A stretch of 64,000 nucleotides of DNA from Deltaproteobacteria bacterium (GTDB lineage: Bacteria; Desulfobacterota; Desulfuromonadia; Geobacterales; Pseudopelobacteraceae), in NCBI GenBank assembly GCA_016182975.1, contig JACPFJ010000006.1, forward strand, positions 62,001-126,000, read 5' to 3'. The notes under the pieces are model-generated. The model was given only the letters and a program-made list of their open reading frames with translations, was not told where the DNA came from and ran no database searches. Positions within the stretch are counted from its first letter, which is position 1. Each line of letters opens with the position of its first letter. Shown here in pieces: positions 1-9,255 of this stretch. Both the position numbers and the translations under genes were made by a program.

Positions 1-755
1 GGGGCGATCCTGGCGATCAACCGCAGGATCGCCTTGGCGCGGCGGCTATCCTGATTGAAGGTGGAGTCGAGCACGAAGACCTGGGAGACGCCGGTTGCGG
101 CGAAGTGGCGCAGCTCGGCCTCGACACGGTCGAGTGAAAAGCGGCGCACACCGCGGCTGCCGCGGGCATCGAAGCAGAAGTCGCAGGCAAAGCCGCAACC
201 CCGCGCCAGCTGCCAGAGAACACCCGGATAGCGACGGGTGTCGAGGACGCCGCTCAGCCAGGGGGAGGGGATGACGTCCAGATCGAGCGGCTCACCGGGG
301 GGCGTCGGCTGCGGGCCGTCCTTTCCCCCGGCCACGACTCCGGGGATGCCTTCGACGCCCTGGCCGGCCGCCAGCCGGTTGCACGCCGCCGCGAAGGGGC
401 GCTCCCCCTCGCCGACGATCAGGAAGGCGAGGGGGGCCGCCGACAGCACCCCGCCCGGGTCGGCGGTCACCTCGGGACCTCCGGCGAAGATGGTTACCCC
501 CGGCAGCCGCCGGGCCAGTTCACGGGCGATCTCCAGGCAGATGGCCCGGTTCCAGACGTACATGGAGAAACCGACCGCATCCGGTCGCAGCGCAACGATC
601 TCGGCTGCGCAGTCGGCGGCCGCCTGTCCGGCGAACAGGTCGAGGAGCGTTATCTTCAGCCGGGCATCGTCCGCGAAACCCTTGAGAAAGGCGTTGGCGA
701 GCGGCACGGCCTGGGGGGAGGGACATGGATGGATGGCAACGAGGGCGATGCGCAA
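1..755 (-). CDS. B12-binding-domain radical SAM protein (3' end cut by window edge)
   Basis: Reading from a TTG at 755 with GAAAGG about 10 bases upstream gives an open frame to the window edge (about 251 residues seen). The first ~130 residues have the shape of a cobalamin-binding Rossmann domain (start LRIALVAIHPCPSPQAVPLA, then GFSMYVWN and IFAGGPEVT). Around residue 195 comes the radical SAM cysteine motif CGFACDFCFD, the CxxxCxxC that binds the [4Fe-4S] cluster and S-adenosylmethionine. Proteins with this two-domain order include methyltransferases, cyclases and many of unknown substrate, so only the class is assigned. The C-terminal part lies outside the window. No ATG start is available in frame near the beginning, which is why the TTG is chosen. 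Confidence 0.85.
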   Translation of the reverse strand, partial: MRIALVAIHPCPSPQAVPLANAFLKGFADDARLKITLLDLFAGQAAADCAAEIVALRPDAVGFSMYVWNRAICLEIARELARRLPGVTIFAGGPEVTADPGGVLSAAPLAFLIVGEGERPFAAACNRLAAGQGVEGIPGVVAGGKDGPQPTPPGEPLDLDVIPSPWLSGVLDTRRYPGVLWQLARGCGFACDFCFDARGSRGVRRFSLDRVEAELRHFAATGVSQVFVLDSTFNQDSRRAKAILRLIARIA

Positions 756-787
756 GGATCGGTACCTTTCAGATGAAACAGTGGGCA

Positions 788-1273
788 TTACACGGCACTC
801 TTTTTATTTACCGGTTTCGCCTTCAGCATGCGGGTCAGCAGGCGGTCCAGGGAGGAGGCGAATCGCTGGCGGTCGGTCATGCCGAACTGGGCCGGACCGC
901 CCTGCACGGCTCCGCCGGAGCGCAGCTCCTGCATCAGGTCGCGCATGCTCAGTCGCTCGCCCACGTTCTCCTCGGTGTACAACTCCCCACGCGGGTCGAT
1001 CCCCACCGCTCCCTTGGCCACGATCCGCGCCGCCAGCGGGATATCGGCGGTAATCACCAGGTCGTCCGGCGTGGCATGCTCGGCGATATAGTCGTCCGCC
1101 ACGTCGAAACCATCGGCCACCACCACCGAGGTCACCAGGCGGGAATGATGCTTGGACAGACCCTTGTTCGCCACCAGGCAGACCGGCACCTCCAGGCGCT
1201 CCGAGGCGCGGAACACGATCTCCTTGATGACCCGCGGACAGGCATCGGCATCGATCCAGATCTTCATGGTCAC
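788..1273 (-). CDS. YaiI/YqxD family protein (UPF0178)
   Basis: A 161-residue protein beginning [13 protein letters not shown], the hallmark acidic start of the UPF0178/YaiI/YqxD family, which has a PIN-like nuclease fold but no agreed substrate. The acidic residues DADACP and [12 protein letters not shown] match the family's conserved positions, and the [19 protein letters not shown] stretch is also typical. Length is normal for the family (about 150). A second start (MKIW, at 1267) is possible. The gene starts inside the end of the methyltransferase gene by a 4-base ATGA overlap, so the two are probably co-translated; a functional link to RNA is suggested by this context but not proven. Confidence 0.88.
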   Translation of the reverse strand: MTMKIWIDADACPRVIKEIVFRASERLEVPVCLVANKGLSKHHSRLVTSVVVADGFDVADDYIAEHATPDDLVITADIPLAARIVAKGAVGIDPRGELYTEENVGERLSMRDLMQELRSGGAVQGGPAQFGMTDRQRFASSLDRLLTRMLKAKPVNKKSAV

Positions 1274-2475
1274 CTGGCCTTCACGCAGAGCGCGTACTTG
1301 AGGTAGCGCCCCTCGGGAAAGGTGACCGGATAGGGGAAGTCCTCCGGCTGGCCGAAGATGGAGATCACGCGCAGGTCGCAGCCGGCCTGGAGGGCGCCGC
1401 GGCGCAACTCCTTGAGGTACTCGGCCAGTTCCACCCTCTGGTGGTTTGAGGATGCGATCAGGAGCCCGTTGTCGCTCAACAGCGGCAAGGCCGCGGCCAC
1501 CAGATCGGAGGTGCCGCCGCGGGTGGTGAAACGGCTCTTCGTAGTGGTGGAAAAGGAGGGGGGGTCCATCAGGCAGATGTCGTAGCTCTTGCGCGCCTGC
1601 GCCAGCTCATGCAGCACCGCCAGGCAGTCGCCGACGATGAACTCGTGGCGCCTGGGATTGATGCGGTTGACGCCGAAGTTTTCCCGGGCCCAGTCGGTAT
1701 AGCCGGGCGAGGCGTCCACACCGGTCACCAGCGCCGCCCCGGCAACAGCGGCGGCCACCGAGAAGGCGCCGGTATAGGCGAACAGGTTCAGGAACCGCTT
1801 CCCCGCCACCCGCCCCATCAGGTCACGGCGGTTCCTGCGCTGGTCCAGGAACAGTCCGGTGTTCAGCCCCTGCTCCAGGCTCACCAGGAAGGCGAGACCG
1901 TTCTCCCGCACCTCCAGCCGCTGCGGCGCCGGCCGGCCGGCCAGCAGGCGGCCGTAGTTCTTCGTTTCGCCGGCCGCCTCCAGTTCCCTGGTGTTACGGG
2001 GGCGCACCTTCTCGTAGATGCCGGCCGGCGACAGGAGCTCCTGCAGCACCTGCGTGACCAGGGCAAGGTGCGGCCGCCAGGCGGCGCTGTAGAGCTGCAC
2101 CATCAGGAAGTCGCCGTAGCGGTCCACCGTCAGGCCGGGCAGGCCGTCCCCCTCGGCGTTCACCAGCCGGTAGGCGTCGCTCTCCGCCAGGCAGGCGTGC
2201 TGACGGCGCAGTTCGATGGCCGCCCGCAACCTGTTCGTCAGCCACGGCCGTTCCAGCCGCATCCGTTCGCGCGCCAGCACCCTGGCCACGATGCGCTCCT
2301 GCGGGTCCAGCAGGGCCGTAGCCAGAAAGCGCCCCTGCCCGTCGCACAACTCCACCACCTGCCCGGCCTGGCTGGCCGGCCACTTGCGCGTATATCCGTC
2401 GGCCACGACCCAGGGATGCCCCAACTCCAGCATCCGCACCGTTTCCGGCCCGACGGTCCATTCTCCTGTTCCCAT
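1270..2475 (-). CDS. rlmI: Class I SAM-dependent rRNA methyltransferase, RlmI-like (PUA + Rossmann)
   Basis: A 401-residue protein with an N-terminal PUA-like RNA-binding region (about residues 15-85, including [16 protein letters not shown]) followed by an RlmI-type methyltransferase domain. SAM-binding motif I is [16 protein letters not shown] near residue 225 and the acidic tip [12 protein letters not shown] follows. The catalytic-loop motif is CLMDPPSFS near residue 300. In E. coli RlmI methylates C1962 of 23S rRNA to m5C; the target here is inferred from family. It is the first gene of a two-gene unit with the YaiI-like gene. The upstream region is full of short repeats, so its promoter cannot be placed with confidence. 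Confidence 0.85.
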   Translation of the reverse strand: MGTGEWTVGPETVRMLELGHPWVVADGYTRKWPASQAGQVVELCDGQGRFLATALLDPQERIVARVLARERMRLERPWLTNRLRAAIELRRQHACLAESDAYRLVNAEGDGLPGLTVDRYGDFLMVQLYSAAWRPHLALVTQVLQELLSPAGIYEKVRPRNTRELEAAGETKNYGRLLAGRPAPQRLEVRENGLAFLVSLEQGLNTGLFLDQRRNRRDLMGRVAGKRFLNLFAYTGAFSVAAAVAGAALVTGVDASPGYTDWARENFGVNRINPRRHEFIVGDCLAVLHELAQARKSYDICLMDPPSFSTTTKSRFTTRGGTSDLVAAALPLLSDNGLLIASSNHQRVELAEYLKELRRGALQAGCDLRVISIFGQPEDFPYPVTFPEGRYLKYALCVKAR

Positions 2476-2814
2476 CGCTTTTCCTTTTGTCGTTGTCTTT
2501 CTCCGCGGCTCCGCGTCAGGCAGGTTTTACTCAGCACTTCAATCAAAGTGGCATTAATACTAGAAACGGCATTTACTCACGCGACGACGCAACGGCGCAA
2601 CGAAAATCTTTATACAAATCTTTTGGTTCATGGTCTTAAAACGTAGCGTCGTCGCGTCGTTGCGTGAAACAAGTTTTTTGGTTCCGCCTTGTCCGGCTTA
2701 GCTTATAGGCTGATTTTACTCAGCGTTCTCCGCGTCTCCGCGTCTCCGCGTGCAAATGCCTTTTCTAGATTAATTGGGGGGCTGGCTGGAAGCCTCCCTC
2801 TCCCAAAAGACCGC
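2476..2814. other. Gene-free repeat-rich spacer between divergently placed neighbours' ends
   Basis: About 340 bases with no credible gene. It holds an imperfect inverted repeat (2577-2667, listed separately) and two related direct tracts: TTTTACTCAGC occurs at 2525-2535 and again at 2712-2722, each beside a run built from CCGCGTCT or CCGCGGCT words (about 2502-2516 and 2728-2752). The arrangement looks like several insertions or expansions of one repeat family rather than a coding remnant. Confidence 0.7.
2577..2667. repeat. Short-period inverted repeat element A (GACGACGCAACG words)
   Basis: Left arm 2577-2602 (starts TCACGCGACGACGCAACG) and right arm 2642-2667 are complementary at 22 of 26 positions and enclose a ~39-base AT-rich core. 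Each arm is itself a degenerate tandem of a CGACG/CAACG word. The plan (tandem-word arm, AT-rich core, complementary arm) is the same as elements near 6.0 and 19.0 kb, although the words differ. Confidence 0.75.
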
Positions 2815-5811
2815 TCATATCTCGGAAGGCGTGAATCCCCGCCGCATGGTGTTCTCCGTCACCACCCGCGGGTCCATGAAGTGCAGCAGGTAGTCCGGCC
2901 CGCCGGCCTTGGTGCCGACGCCGGACATGGCGGCACCGCCGAAGGGCTGGCGCCCCACCAGGGCGCCGGTGATGCCGCGGTTGATGTAGAGGTTGCCGAC
3001 ACGGAACTCGCGGCGGGCCAGCTCGATATGGCCGGGGCTGCGGCTGAAGATGCCGCCGGTCAGGGCGTAGGGGGTGCTGTTGGCCCACTCGATGGCCTGC
3101 TCGAACTCCCTGACGCGCATCACCGCCAGGACCGGCCCGAAGACCTCCTCCTGGGCCAGGCGGTGCCGCGGGGTGATCCCGCCGATGATGGTGAGCGGCA
3201 CCCAGTATCCCTCCCCCTGCGGCACGTCGCTCTCAAAGAGCAAGGTCCCTTCTTCCTTCCCGATGGCGATGTAATCGAGGATCTTCCGCTGCTGGAGCGC
3301 GTCGGCCACGGCCCCCATGCCGAAGGCCGGCTCCTCGGACGGCCCGATCCGCCAGGCGCGGGCCGCGCTTACCAGCCGCTCGACAAAGCGGTCGTAGACG
3401 GCATCCGGCACGATCACCCGTGAGCAGGCCGAGCACTTCTGCCCCTGGAAGCCGAAGGCCGAGGAGAGCACCTGGGGCACGGCCTCGTCCAGGTCGGCGT
3501 CCGCGTCGATGATGATGGCGTTCTTCCCCCCCATCTCGGCCACGACCCGCTTGACCGCGCCCTGACCGGGATGGACCCGGGCGGCGCGCACGATGATGCG
3601 CAACCCCACCTCGCGCGAGCCGGTGAAGGCGATCAGGCTGATTGCGGGGTGGTCCACCAGGCAGTCCCCCATCGAGCCCCCTTTTCCGGGGATGCAGTTG
3701 AAGACGCCTGCCGGCAGGCCGGCCTCGCGGAAGAGCTCCGTGAGCTGGTGGCCGATCAGCGGGGTGAGGCCGGAGGGCTTGTAGACCACCGGGTTGCCGC
3801 TGACGATTGCGGCCGAGACCATCCCCATGCTGATCGCCAGTGGGAAGTTCCAGGGGGCGATGACCGCCGCCACCCCCCTGGGTTCGTAGAGGTAGTGGTT
3901 CAATTCGCCCGGCAGTAGGCCTAGCCGTTGCGGCTCGCCCAGGCGGAGCATCTCGCGGGCGTAGTACTCGAGGAAGTCGATCGCCTCGGTCACGTCGCCA
4001 TGGGCCTGGTCCCACTGTTTGCCGATCTCCAGCACCTGCCAGGCCGCCAGCTCGAAGATGCGCCGCCGGGCCGCGGAGGCCGCCCCGAGCAGGTACCCCG
4101 CCCGCTCACCGGCCGGGGTGGCGCGCCAGGCCGGGAAGGCCCCCCTGGCGGCGGCGATGGCCGCTTCCACCTCGGCTGTGCCCGCCTGGCAGACCAGCCC
4201 CAGCACCTCGGAGGGACGGTTCGGGTTGACGCTCGCCAACTGCTCGGGGGTCAGTACCTCGCCTCCGTTGATGTAGAGCGGCCAGGTCCGCCCCAGACGC
4301 GAGCGCACCTCGGCAATGGCCCGTGGGAAGGCGGCGCGCTGCCCGGAGCGGGAGAAGTCCGCCTGCGGCTCGTTGGCAAAGGGGGGGAGCCCGCCGGGGG
4401 TGGCCGCCTCCCCCTCCGGTTCCAGGGGCTGCTCGCCGCGGCTGCGTGCGGCGCTCGCTGCCGGGTCTTCCAGCAGCCGCTCGATATCCGTCTCCTCGGC
4501 AAAGCTCCGGCGCAGGAACGACTCGTTGGCGCTGTTCTCCAGAAGCCGCCGCACCAGGTAGCCCATGCCCGGCATCATGGCGCCGAAGGGGCAGTAGAGC
4601 CGCACGCGTCCGGCCGACTTGAGGATCCCCCTGCGCACCGGCTCGGCCATGCCGTAGAGCATCTGGAACTCGTAGCGCGACTCGGGGACGTCCAGGGCGC
4701 GCGCCGTCTCCAGCACGGCCGCGATGCTGCGGATGTTGTGGGAGGCGCAGGCAAAGTGGCATACTGCGTGATTCTCCAGGATCCGCCGCGCCTGGCGTTC
4801 AAAGGCCGCGTCCGTCTCGGCCTTGATGGTCCATACCGGGACCTCCCACCCCATCTGCCGGGCCAAGACCGTCTCGTAATCCCAGTAGGCCCCCTTGACC
4901 AGGCGGATCGAGATGGGGGTGTTCTCTTCCCCGGCCCAGGCCAGGAGCCGATCCAGGTCCTGATCGGTATCCTTGAGGTAGCTCTGCATGACGATACCGA
5001 TGTGGGGGTAGTCGCGGTATTCCAGCTTGAGCCGGCGGTAGATCTCCAGGGTGATCTCCTTGAAACGGCAGGACTCCATGTCGATGCAGAGAAAACCTCC
5101 CAAATCGACCACACGGGCCGCGATCCTCCGCAACCGGGCCAGGATGGCGCTGACCGACCCCTCGAAATCGCGGGGGTTGGCCTGGCTGTAGAGCGCGCTC
5201 GGCTTGACCGCCACGTTGATCATCGGGGCGTGCCCCCAGTCCAGGCGCGGATCGCCTCCCGCTCCCGCCAAGCCCTGCCAGCGCATTTGCCCTTCCCGCA
5301 ACGCATCCAGGAGCTCCAGATAGCCGCCGCAATAGGCCTCGGCCTCCTCCTCGGAGAGGGTCGCCTCCCCCAGCAGGTCCACCACCGCGGCAAAGCCCTC
5401 CTTGCGCAGCCTCTCGATGTTCGCGACCGCCTCCCCGGTCGTCTCGCCGACGATGAACTGGCTGGCCATCTCGCGGATGTTGGCGGAGATCGCCCTGTTG
5501 AGCAGCGCCCCTCCCAATGGGCCGAACATCCCCGCCATCCTGGCCCCCCTGGCCAGCACCGGCGGCATCTCCTCCTCTTCCCCGAAGTACTCGCGGATAT
5601 GCCCGCCAAGGAGCCCGGAGTCGCCCAAGGTGGGGAAGACGTCCACGAAGCGGAAGAGCTGCACCTTGAAGCGCTCGTTGCGCAGGCACCACTCCATGAC
5701 CCTGCCGGTCCAGGCCCCCCTGTCGAACAGGGAAGGCTTCTCGCCGGCAATGGAGGCGAAAAGCTCCCTGCCGCGGCCGATGATCCTCTCGTTGAGTGCT
5801 GTGGCATCCAT
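2815..5811 (-). CDS. putA: Bifunctional proline dehydrogenase / L-glutamate gamma-semialdehyde dehydrogenase PutA
   Basis: A 998-residue enzyme that oxidises proline to glutamate in two steps and passes electrons from FAD to quinone. The N-terminal half carries proline dehydrogenase signatures (MESCRFKEITLEIYRRL, RLVKGAYWDYE, YEFQMLYGM). The C-terminal half is an aldehyde dehydrogenase with AVIAPWNFPLAISMG, the NAD-site FTGSREVGLRI, the Glu-containing VVAEMGGKNA and the active-site Cys region GFQGQKCSACSR. There is no ribbon-helix-helix DNA-binding domain, so this is the bifunctional form; its length agrees with the Geobacter sulfurreducens PutA of known structure. I choose the start at 5811 because AAGGAG lies five bases upstream; the longer frame from 5871 begins inside a good promoter. 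Confidence 0.95.
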   Translation of the reverse strand: MDATALNERIIGRGRELFASIAGEKPSLFDRGAWTGRVMEWCLRNERFKVQLFRFVDVFPTLGDSGLLGGHIREYFGEEEEMPPVLARGARMAGMFGPLGGALLNRAISANIREMASQFIVGETTGEAVANIERLRKEGFAAVVDLLGEATLSEEEAEAYCGGYLELLDALREGQMRWQGLAGAGGDPRLDWGHAPMINVAVKPSALYSQANPRDFEGSVSAILARLRRIAARVVDLGGFLCIDMESCRFKEITLEIYRRLKLEYRDYPHIGIVMQSYLKDTDQDLDRLLAWAGEENTPISIRLVKGAYWDYETVLARQMGWEVPVWTIKAETDAAFERQARRILENHAVCHFACASHNIRSIAAVLETARALDVPESRYEFQMLYGMAEPVRRGILKSAGRVRLYCPFGAMMPGMGYLVRRLLENSANESFLRRSFAEETDIERLLEDPAASAARSRGEQPLEPEGEAATPGGLPPFANEPQADFSRSGQRAAFPRAIAEVRSRLGRTWPLYINGGEVLTPEQLASVNPNRPSEVLGLVCQAGTAEVEAAIAAARGAFPAWRATPAGERAGYLLGAASAARRRIFELAAWQVLEIGKQWDQAHGDVTEAIDFLEYYAREMLRLGEPQRLGLLPGELNHYLYEPRGVAAVIAPWNFPLAISMGMVSAAIVSGNPVVYKPSGLTPLIGHQLTELFREAGLPAGVFNCIPGKGGSMGDCLVDHPAISLIAFTGSREVGLRIIVRAARVHPGQGAVKRVVAEMGGKNAIIIDADADLDEAVPQVLSSAFGFQGQKCSACSRVIVPDAVYDRFVERLVSAARAWRIGPSEEPAFGMGAVADALQQRKILDYIAIGKEEGTLLFESDVPQGEGYWVPLTIIGGITPRHRLAQEEVFGPVLAVMRVREFEQAIEWANSTPYALTGGIFSRSPGHIELARREFRVGNLYINRGITGALVGRQPFGGAAMSGVGTKAGGPDYLLHFMDPRVVTENTMRRGFTPSEI

Positions 5812-5847
5812 AACGGCTCCTTGCCCGCAAAAAACATGCAGGCTTGA

Positions 5848-5876
5848 AATATATGCGAACGGCAGGACCATTACAA
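5848..5876 (-). promoter_or_regulatory. Sigma-70-type promoter of putA
   Basis: On the minus strand TTGTAA (5876-5871), exactly 17 bases, then TATATT (5853-5848). Transcription would start near 5841, giving a leader of about 30 bases before the 5811 start. The site lies inside the longest possible reading frame and supports the shorter PutA. Confidence 0.6.
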
Positions 5877-6189
5877 AACATTTCCTGTTGGCGTGGCTTA
5901 TCTGCTGTCAGACAAATTATATCAAGGTTTTTGAAACCGGGCTCGGGATACGGCAAGAAGAAAGGCGGACATCTCCTATAAATGCATTCGGTCCACGAAA
6001 TACACGAAAAATCACGAACAAATTCAAAACAATACTCAAGATGGTCCATTCACCAATGTGGTGAATTGCTATTTTATCGTATCTTACTGTTTTCATTTCG
6101 TGTCTTTCGTGTCTTTCGTGGATGATTGCCGTTTTCAGGTCTATTATTCCGGTTGACAACATTAAAACCAAACTGCTAGGTTTGCTGCC
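5877..6189. other. Gene-free spacer between putA and the efflux locus
   Basis: No supported gene. The middle is taken up by inverted-repeat element B (5993-6121). The last 60 bases before 6190 contain TTGACA at 6153-6158, but no convincing -10 at the right distance, so the promoter of the efflux locus is not assigned. Confidence 0.6.
5993..6121. repeat. Short-period inverted repeat element B (CACGAAAGA words) with inner hairpin
   Basis: Left arm 5993-6018 (CCACGAAATACACGAAA...) is complementary to right arm 6094-6121 (three TCGTGTCTT-type words). The core carries a 7-bp hairpin ATTCACC-aatgt-GGTGAAT (6048-6066) followed by an ATTTTAT...CTTACTGTTTT stretch. That core is clearly related to the core of element C at 18971-19095, where the arms use a different word. 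Confidence 0.8.
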
Positions 6190-6567
6190 ATGAAAACCGG
6201 TTCCAGACGCATAATCGCCATCCTGCTCCTGTTCGTGGCGATCACCGGCCTGGTGGTGTCGTTCGGCGAGGATGTCCTGTGCGCCGGCGAACTGCCGGGC
6301 GCCCATGGGACGGCAAACCCTTCCCGCGCCGATGACACGGCCCAGCTCCATGACGGCAACTGCCCCTGCGCCCCATCACCATCCAACACCCCCAACGACC
6401 ATTTCTGTGCCGGCGACTGCGGCTGCCCCTGCCATGCACCGCTCGCCGCACGCCCCTTATTGGCGGCTTACTCCCCCGCAATCGTTACGGTCGATTTTGT
6501 CGAACCATTCGCTACCCTGCCCGAAGTCTATCTTTCCAAGTTTATTCCCCCGCAAAATCCAGCCTGA
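6190..6567 (+). CDS. Secreted Cys-rich protein heading the metal-efflux locus
   Basis: A 125-residue protein of unknown function with a hydrophobic N-terminal segment (about residues 8-25, IIAILLLFVAITGLVVSF) that is a signal peptide or anchor. The mature part holds paired cysteine motifs CPCAP and CAGDCGCPCHAPL around residues 57-82, which could bind a soft metal. It lies about 130 bases ahead of the TolC-like gene on the same strand. Small Cys-rich or His-rich proteins beside CzcCBA/CusCBA systems often act as periplasmic metal sensors or chaperones; that role is inferred from position only. I do not recognise a named family. Confidence 0.6.
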   Translation: MKTGSRRIIAILLLFVAITGLVVSFGEDVLCAGELPGAHGTANPSRADDTAQLHDGNCPCAPSPSNTPNDHFCAGDCGCPCHAPLAARPLLAAYSPAIVTVDFVEPFATLPEVYLSKFIPPQNPA

Positions 6568-6695
6568 AGCGCCACGATGAGGGTGTGACTTTTCCCTCAC
6601 TCAGAGGGACAGGCCGGTCTTTCTCTCCCATCGTGTCGCGTCCGCAGCCGTTTCAGATCGTCTCCAGCAAAACTGAATAGAAGGAGGTTATTCCT

Positions 6696-7994
6696 TTGGG
6701 AACAACTTTTATTGCAAGAGGAGCGCTGCTCCTTGTGCCCGGCATCCTGTCTCTGCTTACGTCCCTTCCGGCATGGGCGGAGACACATAGGCTGGCACTG
6801 CCGCAGGTAGTCGAGTTCGCGTTGCAGAATAACGGCGACCTCAACGCGTTTCGAGAAGAAAAAGGTATCCGTGAAGCCGGCAAGACCAGGGCGGGTCTCC
6901 TGCCTAACCCCACCCTTGAACTGGAGGGGGGCACCGGCGCACTGACCGGCAGCAGCGCCGAGAACAGCCTGTCGCTGGGAGTATCGCAGGAGTTCTTTCT
7001 GGCGGGAAAGAGGGAAAAACGGCTAGCCATCGCCGAACGGGAACTGGAGATGTTCCGCTGGCAGTTGGCCGATCGGGAAAGGGTGCTTCGCGAAGAGGTG
7101 AAGAGGGCATTCTATGATGTTGTCCTGGCCGAACAGCGGATTGCCCTGGCGGATCGTTTCATTGCGCTCAACAGACAGCTCCTGGATGTGGCCAAGGAGC
7201 GCCTGGCGGCGGGAGACATACCGGAACTGGAGATGAATCTGGTCAAGGTGGAACTTGCGCGAAGCGAAGGCGCCAGGATCGATGTCGAAAAGGCACTGAC
7301 CCTTAACCAGGCAAAACTCAGGACGCTTATGGGGCCTTCACATGGCGAATCTCCGAAGATTGCCGGGGCCTTTACGACTGAAATCTCCATGTCGAAAGGC
7401 CTGGGCGATCTGAAGCCGCTGGCTGCCGAGAAGCGCCCGGACCTCAGGGCCCTGGAGGTTGAAAAGGGCAGGGGCGAGGCGGACATCACCCTTGCCCGGG
7501 CCGAGAGAATCCCCAATCTCACGGCCGGGCTGGCGGTGAAGCGCGACAATACGGCCATCGAGGTCGGCGGAGTAGAGGGGAAGGATACGGCCTATACCAT
7601 AGGGTTGCGGTTGTCGATGCCCATTCCCCTGTTCGACAGGAATCAGGCCGGCGTTCAGGAAGCCAAAGCCAAACGGAACAGCACCGAAAGCCGATTGCTG
7701 GCCGCCATCAGGAATGTTGAGCAAGAGGTTGAGACGGCCTGCGCCAGCTATCTGAACAGTGAAAAGGTCCTTTCCCTGTACAAGACAAATATTATTCCCC
7801 AACTGGAGGAAAACCTGAATTTGACCCAGGAAGCCTATCGACTCGGCGAGGTCGGCATTCTGGCGGTCATCCAGGAACAGAAGAAATTTTTCGAGATCAA
7901 CGAAGGCTATCTGGCGGCACTGCATGACCGGCAGAGCGCTCTCGTGAGGCTCGAAGCAGCAGTGGCAACCGATCTCAGCGGAGGTGCGCAGTGA
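6696..7994 (+). CDS. czcC: TolC-family outer-membrane efflux protein (CzcC/CusC-like)
   Basis: A 432-residue outer-membrane channel subunit starting at TTG with a strong AAGGAGG eight bases upstream. Residues 1-28 are a signal peptide (ending PAWAETHR). The rest shows the duplicated long-helix pattern of TolC proteins: LPQVVEFALQNNGDLNAFR in the first half and LTQEAYRLGEVGILAVIQEQ near the end, which is the usual second-repeat signature. It would form the outer-membrane exit duct for the RND pump encoded downstream. Its stop codon overlaps the GTG start of the adaptor gene by four bases, so translation is coupled. Confidence 0.9.
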   Translation: MGTTFIARGALLLVPGILSLLTSLPAWAETHRLALPQVVEFALQNNGDLNAFREEKGIREAGKTRAGLLPNPTLELEGGTGALTGSSAENSLSLGVSQEFFLAGKREKRLAIAERELEMFRWQLADRERVLREEVKRAFYDVVLAEQRIALADRFIALNRQLLDVAKERLAAGDIPELEMNLVKVELARSEGARIDVEKALTLNQAKLRTLMGPSHGESPKIAGAFTTEISMSKGLGDLKPLAAEKRPDLRALEVEKGRGEADITLARAERIPNLTAGLAVKRDNTAIEVGGVEGKDTAYTIGLRLSMPIPLFDRNQAGVQEAKAKRNSTESRLLAAIRNVEQEVETACASYLNSEKVLSLYKTNIIPQLEENLNLTQEAYRLGEVGILAVIQEQKKFFEINEGYLAALHDRQSALVRLEAAVATDLSGGAQ

Positions 7995-9250
7995 ACAAGA
8001 AAAGAATCATCATCGGACTCATCCTGGCCGTGGCCCTGGGGGGCGGCTTTATCTATCGGTTCACCCACCTCAAAAGCGGCGGCGGGGAGCATGGCGAACA
8101 TAAGGAAGCCGGCCACAAGGAGGAAAAGGGAGGCGGGCATGATGAGGGCAAGGGGCACAAGGAAGAGAAGGCGGGGCACGACGAGCACGGGGAGGCGGGC
8201 AGCGTCCAGATGACCGCCGAGGTGCAGAAGCAGCACGGCGTGGTGGTTGCTGCGGCGAAAAGACAGCGGCTGGGGGGCGTGATCAGCGCCACCGGCAAGG
8301 TGGAGGCCAATGCCGACCGCATCGCCCATGTGTCGCCCCGCATCTCCGGCAAGATCGTTGCCGTCCGGGCGTCCCTGGGGGATAGCGTCTCAGCCGGACA
8401 GGCCCTGGCGACCCTGGACAGTATCGAACTGGGAGAGGCCCTCAGCCGCTACCACCAGTCGAGGACCAGGCTTGGCCTGGCCCACTCCAACATGGAGCGG
8501 ATCAAGGGGCTGGTGGAGAAGAAGATCGCGGCCAGAAAGGAGATCCTCCAGGCGGAGACCGACTTCAAGACCGCTCAGACCGAGCTGCATACCGACGAAG
8601 AACGCCTTGCGCTGTACGGCGTCTCCATCTCCGACCTGAAGGGGGAAGAGCATAAGAGGCCGCTCTTGCCGGTCCGCTCCCCCATCGGCGGCGTCATCAC
8701 CGAGAAGCACGCCATCGTGGGTGAGTTGGCCGATCCCTCCAAGAGCCTCTACACCGTGGCCGACCTCTCCTCGGTCTGGGTGCTGGTGGACATCAACGAA
8801 AAGGACCTGGCCAAGGTCCGCAAGGGGCAGGCGGCGATCATTGCCGTGGGCGCCTTTCCCGACCTGAAGCTGAAGGGGCGCATCACCTACATCGCCGACC
8901 TGGTCAACGAGGCCACCCGCACGGTCAAGGCACGGGTCGAAGTGGCCAATCCGGGGCGCAAGCTGAAACCGGAGATGTTCGCCTCCGTGGAGCTGGCGCT
9001 GCCGGCCGATTCGTCGCCGGTGCTGGCGGTCCCTGAAGAGGCGATTCAGGAGCTGGAGGGGCGCAGAGTGCTCTTCGTGACCGAAGACGGCACGGAGTTC
9101 GAACCCCGCAAAGTGGAAACGGGCCGCACGGCGGGCGGCATGGCGGAGGTGCTCTCCGGCTTGAAGGAGGGGGAGCGCTATGCCGTCAAGGGATCGTTTC
9201 TGCTGAAGTCGGAGATGCAGAAGGGTGAGCTGGGCGAACACGGACACTAA
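7991..9250 (+). CDS. czcB: Periplasmic adaptor of heavy-metal RND efflux (CzcB-like, His-rich N-terminus)
   Basis: A 419-residue membrane-fusion protein starting at GTG. It has an N-terminal membrane anchor (IIIGLILAVALGGGFIYRF), then a strongly His/Glu/Lys-rich stretch at residues ~30-70 (GGGEHGEHKEAGHKEEKG and more) that is a probable metal-collecting arm. The lipoyl/barrel-sandwich (HVSPRISGKIVAVRASLGD), an alpha-hairpin (residues ~150-200) and beta-barrel (LLPVRSPIGGVITEKHAIVG) follow in the normal order. It would link the inner-membrane pump to the outer-membrane channel. The metal (Zn/Co/Cd or Cu/Ag) cannot be fixed from sequence, though a His-rich arm is more usual for Zn/Co/Ni. Confidence 0.9.
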   Translation: MNKKRIIIGLILAVALGGGFIYRFTHLKSGGGEHGEHKEAGHKEEKGGGHDEGKGHKEEKAGHDEHGEAGSVQMTAEVQKQHGVVVAAAKRQRLGGVISATGKVEANADRIAHVSPRISGKIVAVRASLGDSVSAGQALATLDSIELGEALSRYHQSRTRLGLAHSNMERIKGLVEKKIAARKEILQAETDFKTAQTELHTDEERLALYGVSISDLKGEEHKRPLLPVRSPIGGVITEKHAIVGELADPSKSLYTVADLSSVWVLVDINEKDLAKVRKGQAAIIAVGAFPDLKLKGRITYIADLVNEATRTVKARVEVANPGRKLKPEMFASVELALPADSSPVLAVPEEAIQELEGRRVLFVTEDGTEFEPRKVETGRTAGGMAEVLSGLKEGERYAVKGSFLLKSEMQKGELGEHGH

Positions 9251-9255
9251 AATTC

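Noticed and set aside
3928-5847. Long open frame of 639 codons opposite putA
   Set aside because: Shadow of a GC-rich real gene: composition follows the opposite strand's codon pattern and no domain is recognisable. The same holds for frames opposite czcA, the CbcL-like gene and rlmI.
5812-5871. Longer PutA start at 5871
   Set aside because: A good -35/-10 promoter lies across 5876-5848 and a strong ribosome-binding site stands before 5811, so the extra 20 codons are not translated.
6153-6182. TTGACA near 6153 as promoter of the efflux locus
   Set aside because: The best -10 at suitable distance is TAGGTT, which would start transcription at the initiation codon itself.
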